Shown here: in pieces, positions 10,001 through 18,361 of the stretch
How the letters are laid out: every line of letters starts with the position of its first letter
Numbering within the stretch: the stretch's first letter is position 1
Origin: Bacteroidia bacterium
Lineage (GTDB): Bacteria > Bacteroidota > Bacteroidia > J057
NCBI GenBank assembly: GCA_041391665.1
Contig: JAWKNO010000003.1
Coordinates: forward strand, 1,674,001 to 1,738,000
Length of the DNA: 64,000 bases
Direction of reading: 5' to 3'
Translations under genes and position numbers: made by a program
Notes under the pieces: generated by a model
What the model was told of the DNA's origin: nothing
Databases searched by the model: none
The model's input: the letters and a program-made list of their open reading frames with translations, nothing else

Positions 10001-10172
10001 TGCGGAGCTGCTGAATACGATTCTGAAGATCGGGCAACTGACTTTCAGGAATGGAGGTACCCGCAGGATTTGACTGGGGAGGTATTTGGGGGTCCTGGGC
10101 AAAAATCTGGCCCGAAAGGGTCAAAACTGCAACTATCAGGAATATTTTAAAAGCGGGAAATAGTCGGCTCAT
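7074..10172 (-). CDS. Wza-like polysaccharide export protein with eight SLBB domains
   Basis: A 1032-residue outer-envelope export protein. The start chosen is ATG at 10172, giving a clean signal peptide (MSRLFPAFKIFLIVAVLTLS...). An in-frame TTG at 10196 overlaps the -7 box and is unlikely. A Pro/Gln-rich low-complexity region (about 25-140) is followed by a Poly_export domain (about 165-235, DYIVGAGDKFTITIWG). Eight SLBB beta-grasp repeats then follow, each with a G-x-V-x-x-P-G-x-Y/F core and an L-x-x-x-G-G turn. A hydrophobic segment lies near the C-terminus. Characterised Wza proteins have far fewer SLBB domains, so this would form an unusually long periplasmic channel. The wzz-like gene follows 21 bp downstream. 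Confidence 0.9.
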   Translation of the reverse strand: MSRLFPAFKIFLIVAVLTLSGQIFAQDPQIPPQSNPAGTSIPESQLPDLQNRIQQLRNAGVPDSEILKRLQSQQGGIPGITQPLSPGQGSTGLPAQPTIDPQNVQLEGTQDVLDEENADFDDKPEEITPVFIPPGAPSNIFGHQMFQDTTQNFIKSPAPSPSEDYIVGAGDKFTITIWGCSELSESLTIAADGAVYRTYIGKLYLAGLTYKKAVSILEERYKSIVSSCSKIEVFMGRSQRTISVNIVGEVYRPGAYQINAAIPAFNALFEAGGVTNIGSVRNILIKRNGRTIQVLDIYDYLVNGEDKPIYLQDNDFIYVPVQEKVVTVEGAVRRAMDFELKEGENLKDLIRFTGGLNYDALRSDAQIARLENSREVLINFHIDSILTSPNKDFRILGGDKLIIRTLNKGAFNIVQVFGNLEYPGTYQLLPGERVSDLLRRAGGLGMDAYLDRAYIIRIVPTSDEVLYIPVNLNGIFDGASPENNIELQYFDALMVFSKSEFRDQRYIQVTGQVRKPGTFQTHPTMTLKDLLFLTGGLKENADFNNVELLLVTKADDVSETNLIPEGGDAGAEVVETSVADETPGPEDQIIRRIAIDKNWQQDPAIDTLLVHGYNMLRIYSVFDFIHYKFIDIEGAVKNPGRFQISQGMTVKDLLYLAGGLTQDADVNEVELYLDIDPEEMGLYGTGTNKREIRRIRIDKNWQQGSIVDSIQVAGYKKMVIRSERDFLSEGFVEVKGLVNKPGRYEVRPNMSLLDLIYMAEGVKMEADFENIELSRIIETVDETGEIIPVPWLLKKVSIQQNWQEDSLLDQIKVNSFDQVFVRKNPYFELQESVFITGEVINEGEYLKAQKDEPLSSLVGRAGGITALADLKGSYLNRERIGKVALRLEKALRHPGSKYDIHLLEGDTLVIPPRLDIVRISGNVLKPGTTVLFEPGKKKLKYYVNLAGGYDRRTQRRMTTVSYVDGRVKRTKRILWVKDYPKIDQGSVIEVAVRPEREKKPFRPWEKIPISEIISTTTSLLTFILLIDTIRNR

Positions 10173-10193
10173 GGTAACATAAGAATACTTTTG

Positions 10194-10201
10194 CAAATCT
10201 A
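10194..10201 (-). promoter_or_regulatory. Bacteroidota-type -7 box (TAGATTTG) for the wza-wzz operon
   Basis: Read on the minus strand this is TAGATTTG, matching the Bacteroidota consensus TAnnTTTG. It lies 21 bp upstream of the ATG at 10172 and supports that start. No clear -33 TTG was found. Confidence 0.5.
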
Positions 10202-10347
10202 CTAAAACCCTGGTTTTATCCTCATGAAAGAGACTACAATAAGTAGTTGATTCTTACCTGGGAAATGGCGGATCAATATTTAACAACCTGCTGAATAAAC
10301 TGTAAATATGAATGATTATTGCGCATCCGATCAAACGAAGATTCGTA

Positions 10348-10749
10348 TTATTCGCGAATTTCCTGACAAATTTCCACTAATACCCCTCCACAATCTTTGG
10401 GATGGAGAAAACAGATCAGCTTATTGTCTGCCCCCTTTTTGGGGAATTCGTTGAGTAACCGCACGCCTTCTGCACGCAATCGGGCCATTTCTTTGTGGAT
10501 ATCTGCTACTTCAATCGCGATATGGTGCATTCCTTCGCCCCTGCGCGCTATGTGGCGGGCTATCGCGGAGGTTTCATCTGTAGCTTCCAGCAGTTCGATT
10601 TTGGTATCTCCAGCCTGAAAAAAGCTGGTGATCACAGATTCGCTTTCTACGGCTTCTCTTTTGTAAGGAGGAGTATTTAGCAGAATGGTGTACAACTTTT
10701 CTGCGGTATCCAACGACTGTACGGCGATCCCAATATGTTCAATTTTCAT
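10348..10749 (-). CDS. mce: Methylmalonyl-CoA epimerase
   Basis: Interconverts (R)- and (S)-methylmalonyl-CoA, linking propionate or odd-chain metabolism to succinyl-CoA. At 133 residues it matches the usual family length. Two VOC beta-alpha-beta-beta-beta modules are visible: IEHIGIAV at the start, KIELLE at 50-55, GMHHIAIEV at 73-81 and GGVLVEICQE at 121-130. His5, His76 and Glu126 fit the metal-binding positions. The start is ATG at 10749; the TTG two codons upstream is less likely. No mutase genes are adjacent. Confidence 0.93.
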   Translation of the reverse strand: MKIEHIGIAVQSLDTAEKLYTILLNTPPYKREAVESESVITSFFQAGDTKIELLEATDETSAIARHIARRGEGMHHIAIEVADIHKEMARLRAEGVRLLNEFPKKGADNKLICFLHPKDCGGVLVEICQEIRE

Positions 10750-10790
10750 TTTCAAATAAATTTATCGCTTCAGGAATGGTCTGTGGTGTT

Positions 10791-10798
10791 TATATTTG
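10791..10798 (+). promoter_or_regulatory. Bacteroidota-type -7 box (TATATTTG) upstream of psd
   Basis: TATATTTG matches TAnnTTTG exactly and sits 17 bp upstream of the ATG at 10816. No obvious -33 element is visible. Confidence 0.5.
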
Positions 10799-10815
10799 TA
10801 GTCTAACCATTCATT

Positions 10816-11466
10816 ATGACCTTAAAGTTACATAAAGAAGGAAAAACCACTATTCCGGTATCCATGTTAGTTATAGGGATTTTACTGGCTGTAGGTTTTT
10901 GGCTGCATACAACGCTTGGGTATATTTTATTATTCCCCGCACTGATACTGGTTTTTCTGGTATTCAATTTTTTCAGAAACCCTGATCTGAATATAACCCC
11001 CAATGATGCCCATATTCTTTCTCCCTGTGATGGAAGAGTCGTCGTCATCGAAGAAGTCGACGACCAGATATATTTCAACGGAAAAGTCATTCAGGTGAGC
11101 ATTTTTATGTCTCCGCTGAATGTGCATGTAAACCGAAATCCAATTGGCGGGACGGTAAAGATGGTAAAATATTTTCCCGGAAAATACCTTATGGCATTCA
11201 ACCCCAAATCTTCCTCTCTCAATGAGCAAACCTATGTGGTAACTGCCAATGACCGGGTTACCGTAGCTTACAAGCAGATTGCAGGTTTTCTCGCCCGCAG
11301 GATTCGGTGGTATATCAAAGAATCTGACACAGTCGCTCAGGGAGCCGAATATGGTTTTATCAAGTACGGATCCAGAATTGATATTCTGATGCCCGTATCC
11401 TGCAAACCACAGGTAAAGCTGGGCGATACGGTAAAAGCCGGGCTTTCACTGATTGCTACTGTGTAG
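10816..11466 (+). CDS. psd: Phosphatidylserine decarboxylase family protein (short form)
   Basis: Decarboxylates phosphatidylserine to phosphatidylethanolamine at the inner membrane. The 216-residue protein has two N-terminal hydrophobic helices (about 13-50), the core motif FFRNP (52-56), SPCDGRVV (69-76), FMSPLNVHVNR (97-107) and the self-cleavage Gly185-Ser186 in FIKYGSRIDI, where Ser186 becomes the pyruvoyl cofactor. This is the compact bacterial class rather than the E. coli-length enzyme. Phosphatidylserine synthase is not adjacent. The convergent GH3-family gene ends 3 bp away. Confidence 0.92.
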   Translation: MTLKLHKEGKTTIPVSMLVIGILLAVGFWLHTTLGYILLFPALILVFLVFNFFRNPDLNITPNDAHILSPCDGRVVVIEEVDDQIYFNGKVIQVSIFMSPLNVHVNRNPIGGTVKMVKYFPGKYLMAFNPKSSSLNEQTYVVTANDRVTVAYKQIAGFLARRIRWYIKESDTVAQGAEYGFIKYGSRIDILMPVSCKPQVKLGDTVKAGLSLIATV

Positions 11467-11469
11467 CGA

Positions 11470-12999
11470 TCAACTGCCGACGGCAACCATTTTCAAAATA
11501 TCTTCCAGATAATCGCGGTTGTTGGCCAGGCGGGGCACTTTGTGCTGTCCGCCGAGTTTCCCTCTTTTTTTCATCCACCGGATAAAAGAGCCTGAGGGAA
11601 GTGCATGAATCACCGGAGGCCCCAACGCCAGATTTCCCTTGCGTTTAGCTTCATAGTCGGAGTTGACCGTTTTGAGCATTTCATCGAGTACCTCGCCAAA
11701 TCTGCCGATATCTTCGGGGGTTTTTTCAAACTCAATCAGCCATTCGTGCCCCCCCCTGCTGCCACCATCAAAAAATATGGGCGCAGCCGTATAATTTTCC
11801 ACCCGGGCACCGGTAACCAAACAAGCCTCACTGATAGCTTTTTCAGCGTTATCTACCATCAGCTCCTCCCCAAAAGCATTGATAAAATGTTTGGTTCTCC
11901 CGGTAATTTTTATTCTGAAAGGATAAAGAGAAGTAAACATGACCGTATCACCGATCATGTAACGCCACAGACCGCCGTTTGTGGTGATCACCATCGCATA
12001 GTTGCGATTGGTTTCTACTTCTTCGATAGTATATGTCTTTGGATGATCCTCATCCAGATGTTCAACAGGGATAAATTCGAAGAATATCCCATAATCTAAC
12101 ATCAACAACAGATCATGGCGGGAAGAATCATCCTGTAACGCAAAAAATCCCTCTGAGGCATTATAACAATCCATATAGGTCATCTGATCTGAGGGAATCA
12201 GGGTCTTGAAATGTTCCCGGTACGGATCAAAACTCACTCCGCCATGGAGAAATAATTCCAGATTGGGCCATACTTCCAGCAGGTTGTGGTCCTTCATTTC
12301 GAGGAGTTCAAAGATCTTATAAATCAGCACCTGCGTCCAGGTGGGAACACCGACGAGACTGGTTACATCTTCATGCATTACCTCGCGGGCCATGGCGACA
12401 ACTTTCTCCTCCCAACTGCTCATAAGGGCAATATTTTTTCCCGGCGTGCGCACCAGTTCATAAAACCGAGGGAGATTTTCGGTAAGAACGGCGCTCACAT
12501 CGCCAAAGTGGATAGACCGGTTGTTGGGGTTTTCAGAAAGGCTGCCACCAATGGAGAGCGATTTTCCGGTAAACAGCTTACTTTCGGGCTTATTGTTGAG
12601 GTAAATTGCGAGCATATCCTGCCCGAGGCGATAATGGCAATCATCCAGAGACTCCTGAGTAAGAGGGATAAACTTGCTTTTATCGTTGGTTGTGCCCGAA
12701 GATTTGGAAAACCAGTGGACTTTGCCCGGCCAAAGGATATTAGATTCACCCTTAAATGCCCGGTCTATATAGGGAAACAGTTGTTCGTATGTACTGATCG
12801 GAACTTCTTTCCGGAAGTCTTCCAGTGATTGAATGTGGGGAAATCCATAGGTATTCCCAAACACGGTATCTCTGCCTTTTTCCAGCAGATGCCGGAAAAC
12901 CCGATGTTGAGTTTCTGCGGGATTCAGCACAAAATTCTCGATATACTCAATCCTTCGTCGGAGAATCCAGTGGGCGATTTTATGAACCAGTAACAACAT
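11470..12999 (-). CDS. GH3 auxin-responsive-promoter family protein (acyl-adenylate / amido-synthetase fold)
   Basis: A 509-residue protein of the GH3 family, relatives of plant acyl-acid amido synthetases in the ANL adenylating superfamily; the bacterial substrate is unknown. Supporting motifs are an ATP-binding SSGTTNDKSKFIPLT loop (about 99-113), GGVSFDPY, YNASEGFFALQDD (motif II-like acidic region) and GRTKHFINAFGEELM near residue 375. Its ATG overlaps the lptB stop by one base (TAATG), so the two are translationally coupled. The coupling with LptB hints at an envelope-lipid role, but that is inference. Confidence 0.88.
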   Translation of the reverse strand: MLLLVHKIAHWILRRRIEYIENFVLNPAETQHRVFRHLLEKGRDTVFGNTYGFPHIQSLEDFRKEVPISTYEQLFPYIDRAFKGESNILWPGKVHWFSKSSGTTNDKSKFIPLTQESLDDCHYRLGQDMLAIYLNNKPESKLFTGKSLSIGGSLSENPNNRSIHFGDVSAVLTENLPRFYELVRTPGKNIALMSSWEEKVVAMAREVMHEDVTSLVGVPTWTQVLIYKIFELLEMKDHNLLEVWPNLELFLHGGVSFDPYREHFKTLIPSDQMTYMDCYNASEGFFALQDDSSRHDLLLMLDYGIFFEFIPVEHLDEDHPKTYTIEEVETNRNYAMVITTNGGLWRYMIGDTVMFTSLYPFRIKITGRTKHFINAFGEELMVDNAEKAISEACLVTGARVENYTAAPIFFDGGSRGGHEWLIEFEKTPEDIGRFGEVLDEMLKTVNSDYEAKRKGNLALGPPVIHALPSGSFIRWMKKRGKLGGQHKVPRLANNRDYLEDILKMVAVGS

Positions 13000-13727
13000 T
13001 ACCGCTTGAGTTGGAAGTTTTCACCAAGATATAACTTTCTCGCTTCCGGGTTGGATGCCAGTTCTTCGGCAGTGCCTGACAGCTTGAGTTTACCGTCATA
13101 TAGCAGGTAAGCCCGGTCTGTGATATTCAGGGTTTCATGCACATTATGGTCGGTGATCAGCACGCCGATATTTTTTTCGATCAGCTTCATGACCAGGTGC
13201 TGGATTTCCTCCACGGCAATCGGGTCGATGCCGGCAAAAGGCTCATCCAGCAGGATGAATTTAGGGTTGACGGCCAGGGCTCTGGCAATTTCAGTGCGAC
13301 GGCGTTCGCCACCGGAAAGTACTTTTCCCGGGCTTCGTCTGATCTCATTGATACTAAACTCATCCAACAGTTGATCTACGCGATGCTGGCGCTCTGCTTT
13401 AGTAAGTGAAGAGCCCATTTCCAGTACAGCCATGATGTTATCCTCCACCGTCAGGTTGCGAAATACTGATGCTTCCTGCGCGAGGTAACCAATCCCCAGC
13501 TGACCTCTTCGGTACATTGGCATACGGGTAATATCATTATCGTCGAGGAATATTTTTCCCGCTTGTGGCTGGATCAACCCTACGATCATATAAAAAGAAG
13601 TCGTTTTCCCGGCACCATTTGGCCCTAAAAGCCCTACAATCTCTCCTTGCTTTACTTCCAGAGAAACATCATTGACGACTGCTCGTTGTTTATATTTTTT
13701 GACAAGATTTCTGGCTGTCAAGATCAT
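12999..13727 (-). CDS. lptB: LPS export ABC transporter ATP-binding protein LptB
   Basis: ATPase driving lipopolysaccharide extraction from the inner membrane with LptF, LptG and LptC. The 242-residue length is typical. Walker A is GPNGAGKTT at 35-43, the Q-loop follows, the signature is LSGGERRR at about 138, and Walker B is FILLDEPFAGID, followed by an ITDHNV H-loop. Start ATG 13727 is preferred over an upstream GTG because it gives the conserved MILTARNLVKKYK beginning. No other lpt gene is in the window. Confidence 0.93.
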   Translation of the reverse strand: MILTARNLVKKYKQRAVVNDVSLEVKQGEIVGLLGPNGAGKTTSFYMIVGLIQPQAGKIFLDDNDITRMPMYRRGQLGIGYLAQEASVFRNLTVEDNIMAVLEMGSSLTKAERQHRVDQLLDEFSINEIRRSPGKVLSGGERRRTEIARALAVNPKFILLDEPFAGIDPIAVEEIQHLVMKLIEKNIGVLITDHNVHETLNITDRAYLLYDGKLKLSGTAEELASNPEARKLYLGENFQLKR

Positions 13728-13759
13728 GATTATCACACTTTATGCTGTACATAAGTTAC

Positions 13760-13793
13760 AAAAAAAAGCGACACCAGGAAAGGCATCGCTTTT
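13760..13793 (-). terminator. Rho-independent terminator for the propeller gene
   Basis: On the minus strand an AAAAGCGA / TCGCTTTT stem (13764-13771 with 13786-13793) with an inner partly paired extension is followed by eight T (13760-13767). It lies just after the 13814 stop codon and before lptB. Confidence 0.75.
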
Positions 13794-13813
13794 CTGTATG
13801 CTAAAACTATATA

Positions 13814-16450
13814 TTATCGAATTAATACCCATTTACGATAGGTAGTAAAGCTTTCTCCGGAAAGTCTGCAAATGTACACACCTGCCGGGATATTTTCTGC
13901 ATTCCAGGTTTTCTGATGATTTCCCGCGGCAACTGGTTCGTCTTTTGTGACAGAGTATATCATTTGTCCTGAAAGGTTGTAAATCCCTATAGAAATTCTG
14001 TCGGCCACAGGTAAGTCAAACGAGATCGTACCCATACCGCTGCTCAATGGGTTGGGGTAAACTTTCAGCTCCCGGCTGTTCAACTCCGATTCCATTGCCG
14101 TACGTACTCCCTGTGAGGCATAAAGCAAACCTAACCCGATATTTTCGGGCTGATTTTTTTTACCCAGAATATAAAAATCATCTCCCACAAGGTGAAAATC
14201 AAAAACATTGGAAACTTCTGCACTATTGTCTGTAACGGATACGGGATTCCAGACGCCCGCTCCGTCTCGACGCACAAGACGCAGGTCGTCGTGGTTGGAG
14301 CTGTAGTTATACAGAATCCATGGCCGGTTTTCGGTATCGATAATCAGTTTCAATGGAGATCCAATCAGATTGGTGATATCTCCTATGACAACCTCATTGA
14401 TGTTCCAGTTTACCGGACTGGTTTTTTCGGCAAGAAAGATGGCGTTGTTGTTGGCATCGCGAAAGGCAATGATAGGATCACCCTGGCTATTTACTCTGAC
14501 TGAGCTAAACGAGGGGTTGTAATTAGATGCAGGCGTAACCGTTTCTTTTACCCATGCTCCGCCTAACGGCTTACGGGCATATTTCAGCTTTGCCTGAAAA
14601 GCATCAAAATAGGAAAGGTGGAGATTTCCCGCAGCATCTTCATACAGATCGGGACGCTGTCCGACAATGGCACTCGAACTGTCAAGTACCGAAAGATTCC
14701 ACGGACCGGAAGGCGAACTGGCGCGGGCGTATTTTAAATGGCCTGTGTTCAGATCAAAATAACAGATATGAATGGAATCACCTTTTGTGGCCAATACGAC
14801 TTCGCGTGGATTAGAAGCGGCATCCACAAGATTCGTTGACCAGATTCCGTTTTGCCTTTGGGCATATCGCAATTCTTTTGTGCGGGTAAACACATAAGCC
14901 GCGCAGGGTTCTCCCTGTGCATTTTGGTATAAGGCCACATTTGCACCGCCTTTACCAGGGGCATCTACGGGTGTAAAACTCCAGTTGTCATTCATCCGCT
15001 CTCCATAGTACAACTGTTCTTCCTGATATTCATTGAAAAAAATATGTGCTTCATCGTCGGTGCCATTTCGCACCATATAGGAACTCATATAATTTCCCCT
15101 TGTCTCTGAAGTAGTGGCAGTCTCATGCCGCCATACGGTTCCGGTTCGCTTGCGGGAAGAAAGTATGAGATAATCTTTGTCCGCCTCATAAGATAGAACA
15201 AACAGGCTGTCACCGTAGGTTTGTGTCCGGGTATAGGTATTGGTAATGACCTGCATCACTGTATCAAACTGCCAGCTGACACCGGCGTTGTAGGAGTACG
15301 AAACGACCATCTTTCGGTCAGGCACACTGTAATAGGTCAGATATACCGAATCGCTGCTGTGAGCAGCGATAGAATAATAACTCCGGTAAATGGTATTGGG
15401 AAGAAAGCGAAAAATATACGGCGTATAGCCGGGTGTGCCCAATTTGTTGAGATTGATCTGCGCATAATAAAATGTCTTTCTTGTCGGCTCTGAGCTCAAC
15501 AGACCATAAAAAGTGGAAAGTCCATAAGTCACATGCAGGATAGAGTCTCCGGTCATCGCTGCATCTATGTAGTCAAAACTTTCCCGGAAGTGGCGGGCCT
15601 CCACGATATACTGTCTGCTGGTAGAATCTACCCGCGTAAGGTTCCAGTTATTGACATCATTGGGTTGTGAGGAAAATAGCAGGAGATCGTGGTTGTGAAA
15701 AGAATTGGTGATTGCCTGATATTTTCCTCCGGCGGAAGGTAAGATCCGACAAAATTCACCAAACCTGTCGCCGTCGGCGAGGCAGCCAGTCCCTTTCCTG
15801 TCGGGGATATCCTCAAAACCCGAGACCTGCCAGTTGTTGGTGCCCGTTCTGATGGCGACATTCATATCCAGATCATAGTTGTTGTAGATCAGATTAATGG
15901 GAGCCGGGCAGGAAACCTGGCTTTGAACTTTTCCATCAAAGAAAAGAATCACTGGCGCACCGGCCGCATTGATCATAATATCCAGCGAATGGTGGACGTA
16001 GGTTGGGAAATTGAGGTCCGCACCATAAATACCCAAATCTTCGCTTGATACAGTTTCCGTAGTCCATACACCGCCCGAACGTTTGGCATAGCGAAGATAT
16101 GCCCGCCCCGATTCGTCCTGAATATAGGCGAGGTGTACATTTCCCGAACCATCTACTGTAATTGCGGAAGCAAAGCCCAGGGTGCCGTTATTGCTCACAG
16201 ACTCGGCCGTCCATTTGCCCGTACTTTTTTGTCTGAAAGCGTACATCAGCCGATCGGTTTCTTTGTTCCAGTAAGAGACATGCAGGTTACCGCTGGCATC
16301 TTTCACCATATCGGGATTTGCGCCCGATTCATAGGTGTCGTCAATGATATTTTCATATTCCCATGTGAGAATCTGCGCCTTCAGGGAGGCGGCAGTACTC
16401 ATTAGCCAAAGAGCAATTACGAAAAACTTAATATGTTGCATTAGGTTCAT
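13814..16450 (-). CDS. Secreted beta-propeller-like protein with T9SS type A sorting domain
   Basis: About 878 residues. The start used is ATG 16450 (MNLMQHIKFFVIALWLMSTA, a signal peptide); ATG 16441 is an equally good alternative, and the upstream coding frame lies inside recJ and is not real. At least seven repeats of the type D-x-x-G-N-x-H-x-x-Y ... L-x-Y-A-x-R ... G-x-W ... V resemble sialidase/BNR-like blades, which suggests one or two propellers. No sialidase catalytic set is evident. The C-terminus (VYPNPLSSG ... GVYICRL ... KWVLIR) is a type A T9SS sorting domain. The start overlaps the recJ stop, so the two genes are co-transcribed. Confidence 0.85.
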   Translation of the reverse strand: MNLMQHIKFFVIALWLMSTAASLKAQILTWEYENIIDDTYESGANPDMVKDASGNLHVSYWNKETDRLMYAFRQKSTGKWTAESVSNNGTLGFASAITVDGSGNVHLAYIQDESGRAYLRYAKRSGGVWTTETVSSEDLGIYGADLNFPTYVHHSLDIMINAAGAPVILFFDGKVQSQVSCPAPINLIYNNYDLDMNVAIRTGTNNWQVSGFEDIPDRKGTGCLADGDRFGEFCRILPSAGGKYQAITNSFHNHDLLLFSSQPNDVNNWNLTRVDSTSRQYIVEARHFRESFDYIDAAMTGDSILHVTYGLSTFYGLLSSEPTRKTFYYAQINLNKLGTPGYTPYIFRFLPNTIYRSYYSIAAHSSDSVYLTYYSVPDRKMVVSYSYNAGVSWQFDTVMQVITNTYTRTQTYGDSLFVLSYEADKDYLILSSRKRTGTVWRHETATTSETRGNYMSSYMVRNGTDDEAHIFFNEYQEEQLYYGERMNDNWSFTPVDAPGKGGANVALYQNAQGEPCAAYVFTRTKELRYAQRQNGIWSTNLVDAASNPREVVLATKGDSIHICYFDLNTGHLKYARASSPSGPWNLSVLDSSSAIVGQRPDLYEDAAGNLHLSYFDAFQAKLKYARKPLGGAWVKETVTPASNYNPSFSSVRVNSQGDPIIAFRDANNNAIFLAEKTSPVNWNINEVVIGDITNLIGSPLKLIIDTENRPWILYNYSSNHDDLRLVRRDGAGVWNPVSVTDNSAEVSNVFDFHLVGDDFYILGKKNQPENIGLGLLYASQGVRTAMESELNSRELKVYPNPLSSGMGTISFDLPVADRISIGIYNLSGQMIYSVTKDEPVAAGNHQKTWNAENIPAGVYICRLSGESFTTYRKWVLIR

Positions 16451-18167
16451 TTGATGGTCTGAAATCCTTGATTCTAAGATTAATTGTGACTTTCTGATTC
16501 CAGGTATTAAACATCGGTTGAAAGGCAATATCCAACAGTCCTTCCGGCATCTTTGCCCATTGGGCTGCCAGATTAAAACCGACCGCCTCCAACATAATAT
16601 TTTCCTGTTGCAGGACAAAACGAACATGTGCCTCTTTTAATACAACCGCATGCAAAACTTTCACCCCTCGTGAAATAAAAACCGGTCTCCGGTTGCCCGG
16701 CCCAAAAGGTTCCATCCTGTTGAGCAGGCGAATAAACCGGCTGTCTATTTCGGAAAATTTCAGAGGTTGGTCGATATACAGAACGGGCGTTCGCTGTTCT
16801 TCGGTAAGCGTTTCGCTCACAATCTGATCAAATTTTTCTGCAAATCTTACAAAATCATCGGGGCGGAGACTGAGGCCAGCCGCATATTTATGGCCGCCAA
16901 ACTGCAGCAATAGCTCTTCGCAGGATTCCAGCGCTGCATACAGGTCAAAGCCGATCACGCTCCGGGCTGATCCGACCAGCTTTCCATCTGCCATGGCGAG
17001 CAACACCGTAGGACGGTAGTGCTGCTCAATCAGCCGTGAAGCTACGATACCGATAATTCCTTTATGCCATTCCCGGTTAAATAATACAGTAGTAGATTTT
17101 TGCGCATACCTTTTGTCCTGGTCTATCATTTCCAACGCTTCCAGCGTGGTCTGGCGGTCCAGCGTTTTGCGGAGTTCATTGGAGTCATGCAATTCCTTCG
17201 CCAGAGATTCCAGCGCGTCGTGTTTACCCAGCAATACCTCTACCGCATCTTTCGCATCGCCAAGGCGACCGGCAGAATTGATCCGCGGCCCAATAAAAAA
17301 TACCAGGTCTGATATGTCCCAATCCCGAGGTTCTGAAGCCTGTGCCATGATGGCCTTGATACCGGGCAGAGGCTGAGTTCTCAACTTATGTAACCCATGA
17401 TAGGCAATGATTCGATTTTCTCCGGTAATGGGTACAATATCACAGGCAATACTGAGCGTTACTAAGTCACAGTATGAATGGAATGGATCGTAATCTGGTC
17501 GGGAGGAAAGCCAACCATTCTCTGCGAAGTTGCGTGTAATCGCTTGTATCAGCTTGAGTCCGACACCACAGCCGGTAAGTTCTTTAAATGGATAATCACA
17601 ACCTTCCCGCTTGGGATCCAATACAGCTACCGCATGGGGAAGTACTGCGCCCGGTTGGTGGTGGTCGCATACAATGACATCAATACCTTGAGTCTGGGCA
17701 TATCGTATCTGCTCTACAGCTTTTATTCCGCAATCCAGGGTAATGATCAGTCCGGCGCCTTCTTTTTTCGCAGAGTCCACGCCTGTAAAAGAAAGCCCAT
17801 ACCCTTCTTTATATCTGTCAGGAATGTAATAGGAGAAGTTAAACGCCCACTCGCTCATAAATAGCGCCAAAAGCGTAACTGCTGAAGTGCCATCCACATC
17901 GTAATCGCCATACAGCACAATCTTCTCTCCGGTCATTTTTGCCCGGATAATGCGGTTTACCGCTTCTTTCATGTCTCTCATCAGAAATGGATCGTGCTGA
18001 AGGGAACTGTCCGGAACAAAAAATGCGTTGGCGAGTTCGTATGATGAGATATTGCGCTGCAGGAGAATACTGGCGAGGGAATGGGGAAATGTATGCTTAC
18101 TGCTGAGAGAAGCAGCCATCTGCTCAATGTTTTCTGAAGGAGGGTTAGGTTGAAGAATCCATTTCAT
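16428..18167 (-). CDS. recJ: Single-stranded-DNA-specific exonuclease RecJ
   Basis: 5'-3' ssDNA exonuclease of recombination and mismatch repair. At 579 residues it has the normal length. The DHH-family motifs are clear: YGDYDVDGTSA (Asp88, 90, 92), LDCG with Asp145, CDHH with Asp168-His169-His170, and a later GPRINSAGRLG. The DHHA1 RNA-binding-type segment has GGHKYAAGLS, and the OB-like C-terminus begins near residue 450. The 3' end overlaps the start of the secreted propeller gene. Confidence 0.95.
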   Translation of the reverse strand: MKWILQPNPPSENIEQMAASLSSKHTFPHSLASILLQRNISSYELANAFFVPDSSLQHDPFLMRDMKEAVNRIIRAKMTGEKIVLYGDYDVDGTSAVTLLALFMSEWAFNFSYYIPDRYKEGYGLSFTGVDSAKKEGAGLIITLDCGIKAVEQIRYAQTQGIDVIVCDHHQPGAVLPHAVAVLDPKREGCDYPFKELTGCGVGLKLIQAITRNFAENGWLSSRPDYDPFHSYCDLVTLSIACDIVPITGENRIIAYHGLHKLRTQPLPGIKAIMAQASEPRDWDISDLVFFIGPRINSAGRLGDAKDAVEVLLGKHDALESLAKELHDSNELRKTLDRQTTLEALEMIDQDKRYAQKSTTVLFNREWHKGIIGIVASRLIEQHYRPTVLLAMADGKLVGSARSVIGFDLYAALESCEELLLQFGGHKYAAGLSLRPDDFVRFAEKFDQIVSETLTEEQRTPVLYIDQPLKFSEIDSRFIRLLNRMEPFGPGNRRPVFISRGVKVLHAVVLKEAHVRFVLQQENIMLEAVGFNLAAQWAKMPEGLLDIAFQPMFNTWNQKVTINLRIKDFRPSNEPNATY

Positions 18168-18240
18168 ACGAAAAAAATATGTGTGTTATGGTTGTTCGTT
18201 ACTTAGTTGTACTCGTATTAGTATATATATAATTTTTTCT

Positions 18241-18248
18241 CAAATTTA
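18241..18248 (-). promoter_or_regulatory. Bacteroidota-type -7 box (TAAATTTG) upstream of recJ
   Basis: Read on the minus strand this is TAAATTTG, an exact TAnnTTTG match, 73 bp before the recJ ATG at 18167. No correctly spaced -33 TTG is visible. Confidence 0.4.
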
Positions 18249-18361
18249 GTCTTCACCACTCAAGAATCGGGATTTTTTTTCTACAGCTTCTGTCACAACG
18301 GTAATTGCTAAATTTCAGGAAAAAGCGGTTCTCATGGTTTAATGATCTTAAACAAACAAAC

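Noticed and set aside
12286..12828. 180-codon plus-strand frame within the GH3-family gene
   Set aside because: It is antisense to a well-conserved 509-residue protein and has no recognisable motif of its own.
16451..16627. Upstream extension of the secreted propeller protein (59 residues)
   Set aside because: The extension lies inside recJ, is Cys/Trp-rich and unlike a secreted leader; the signal peptide begins at 16450 or 16441.
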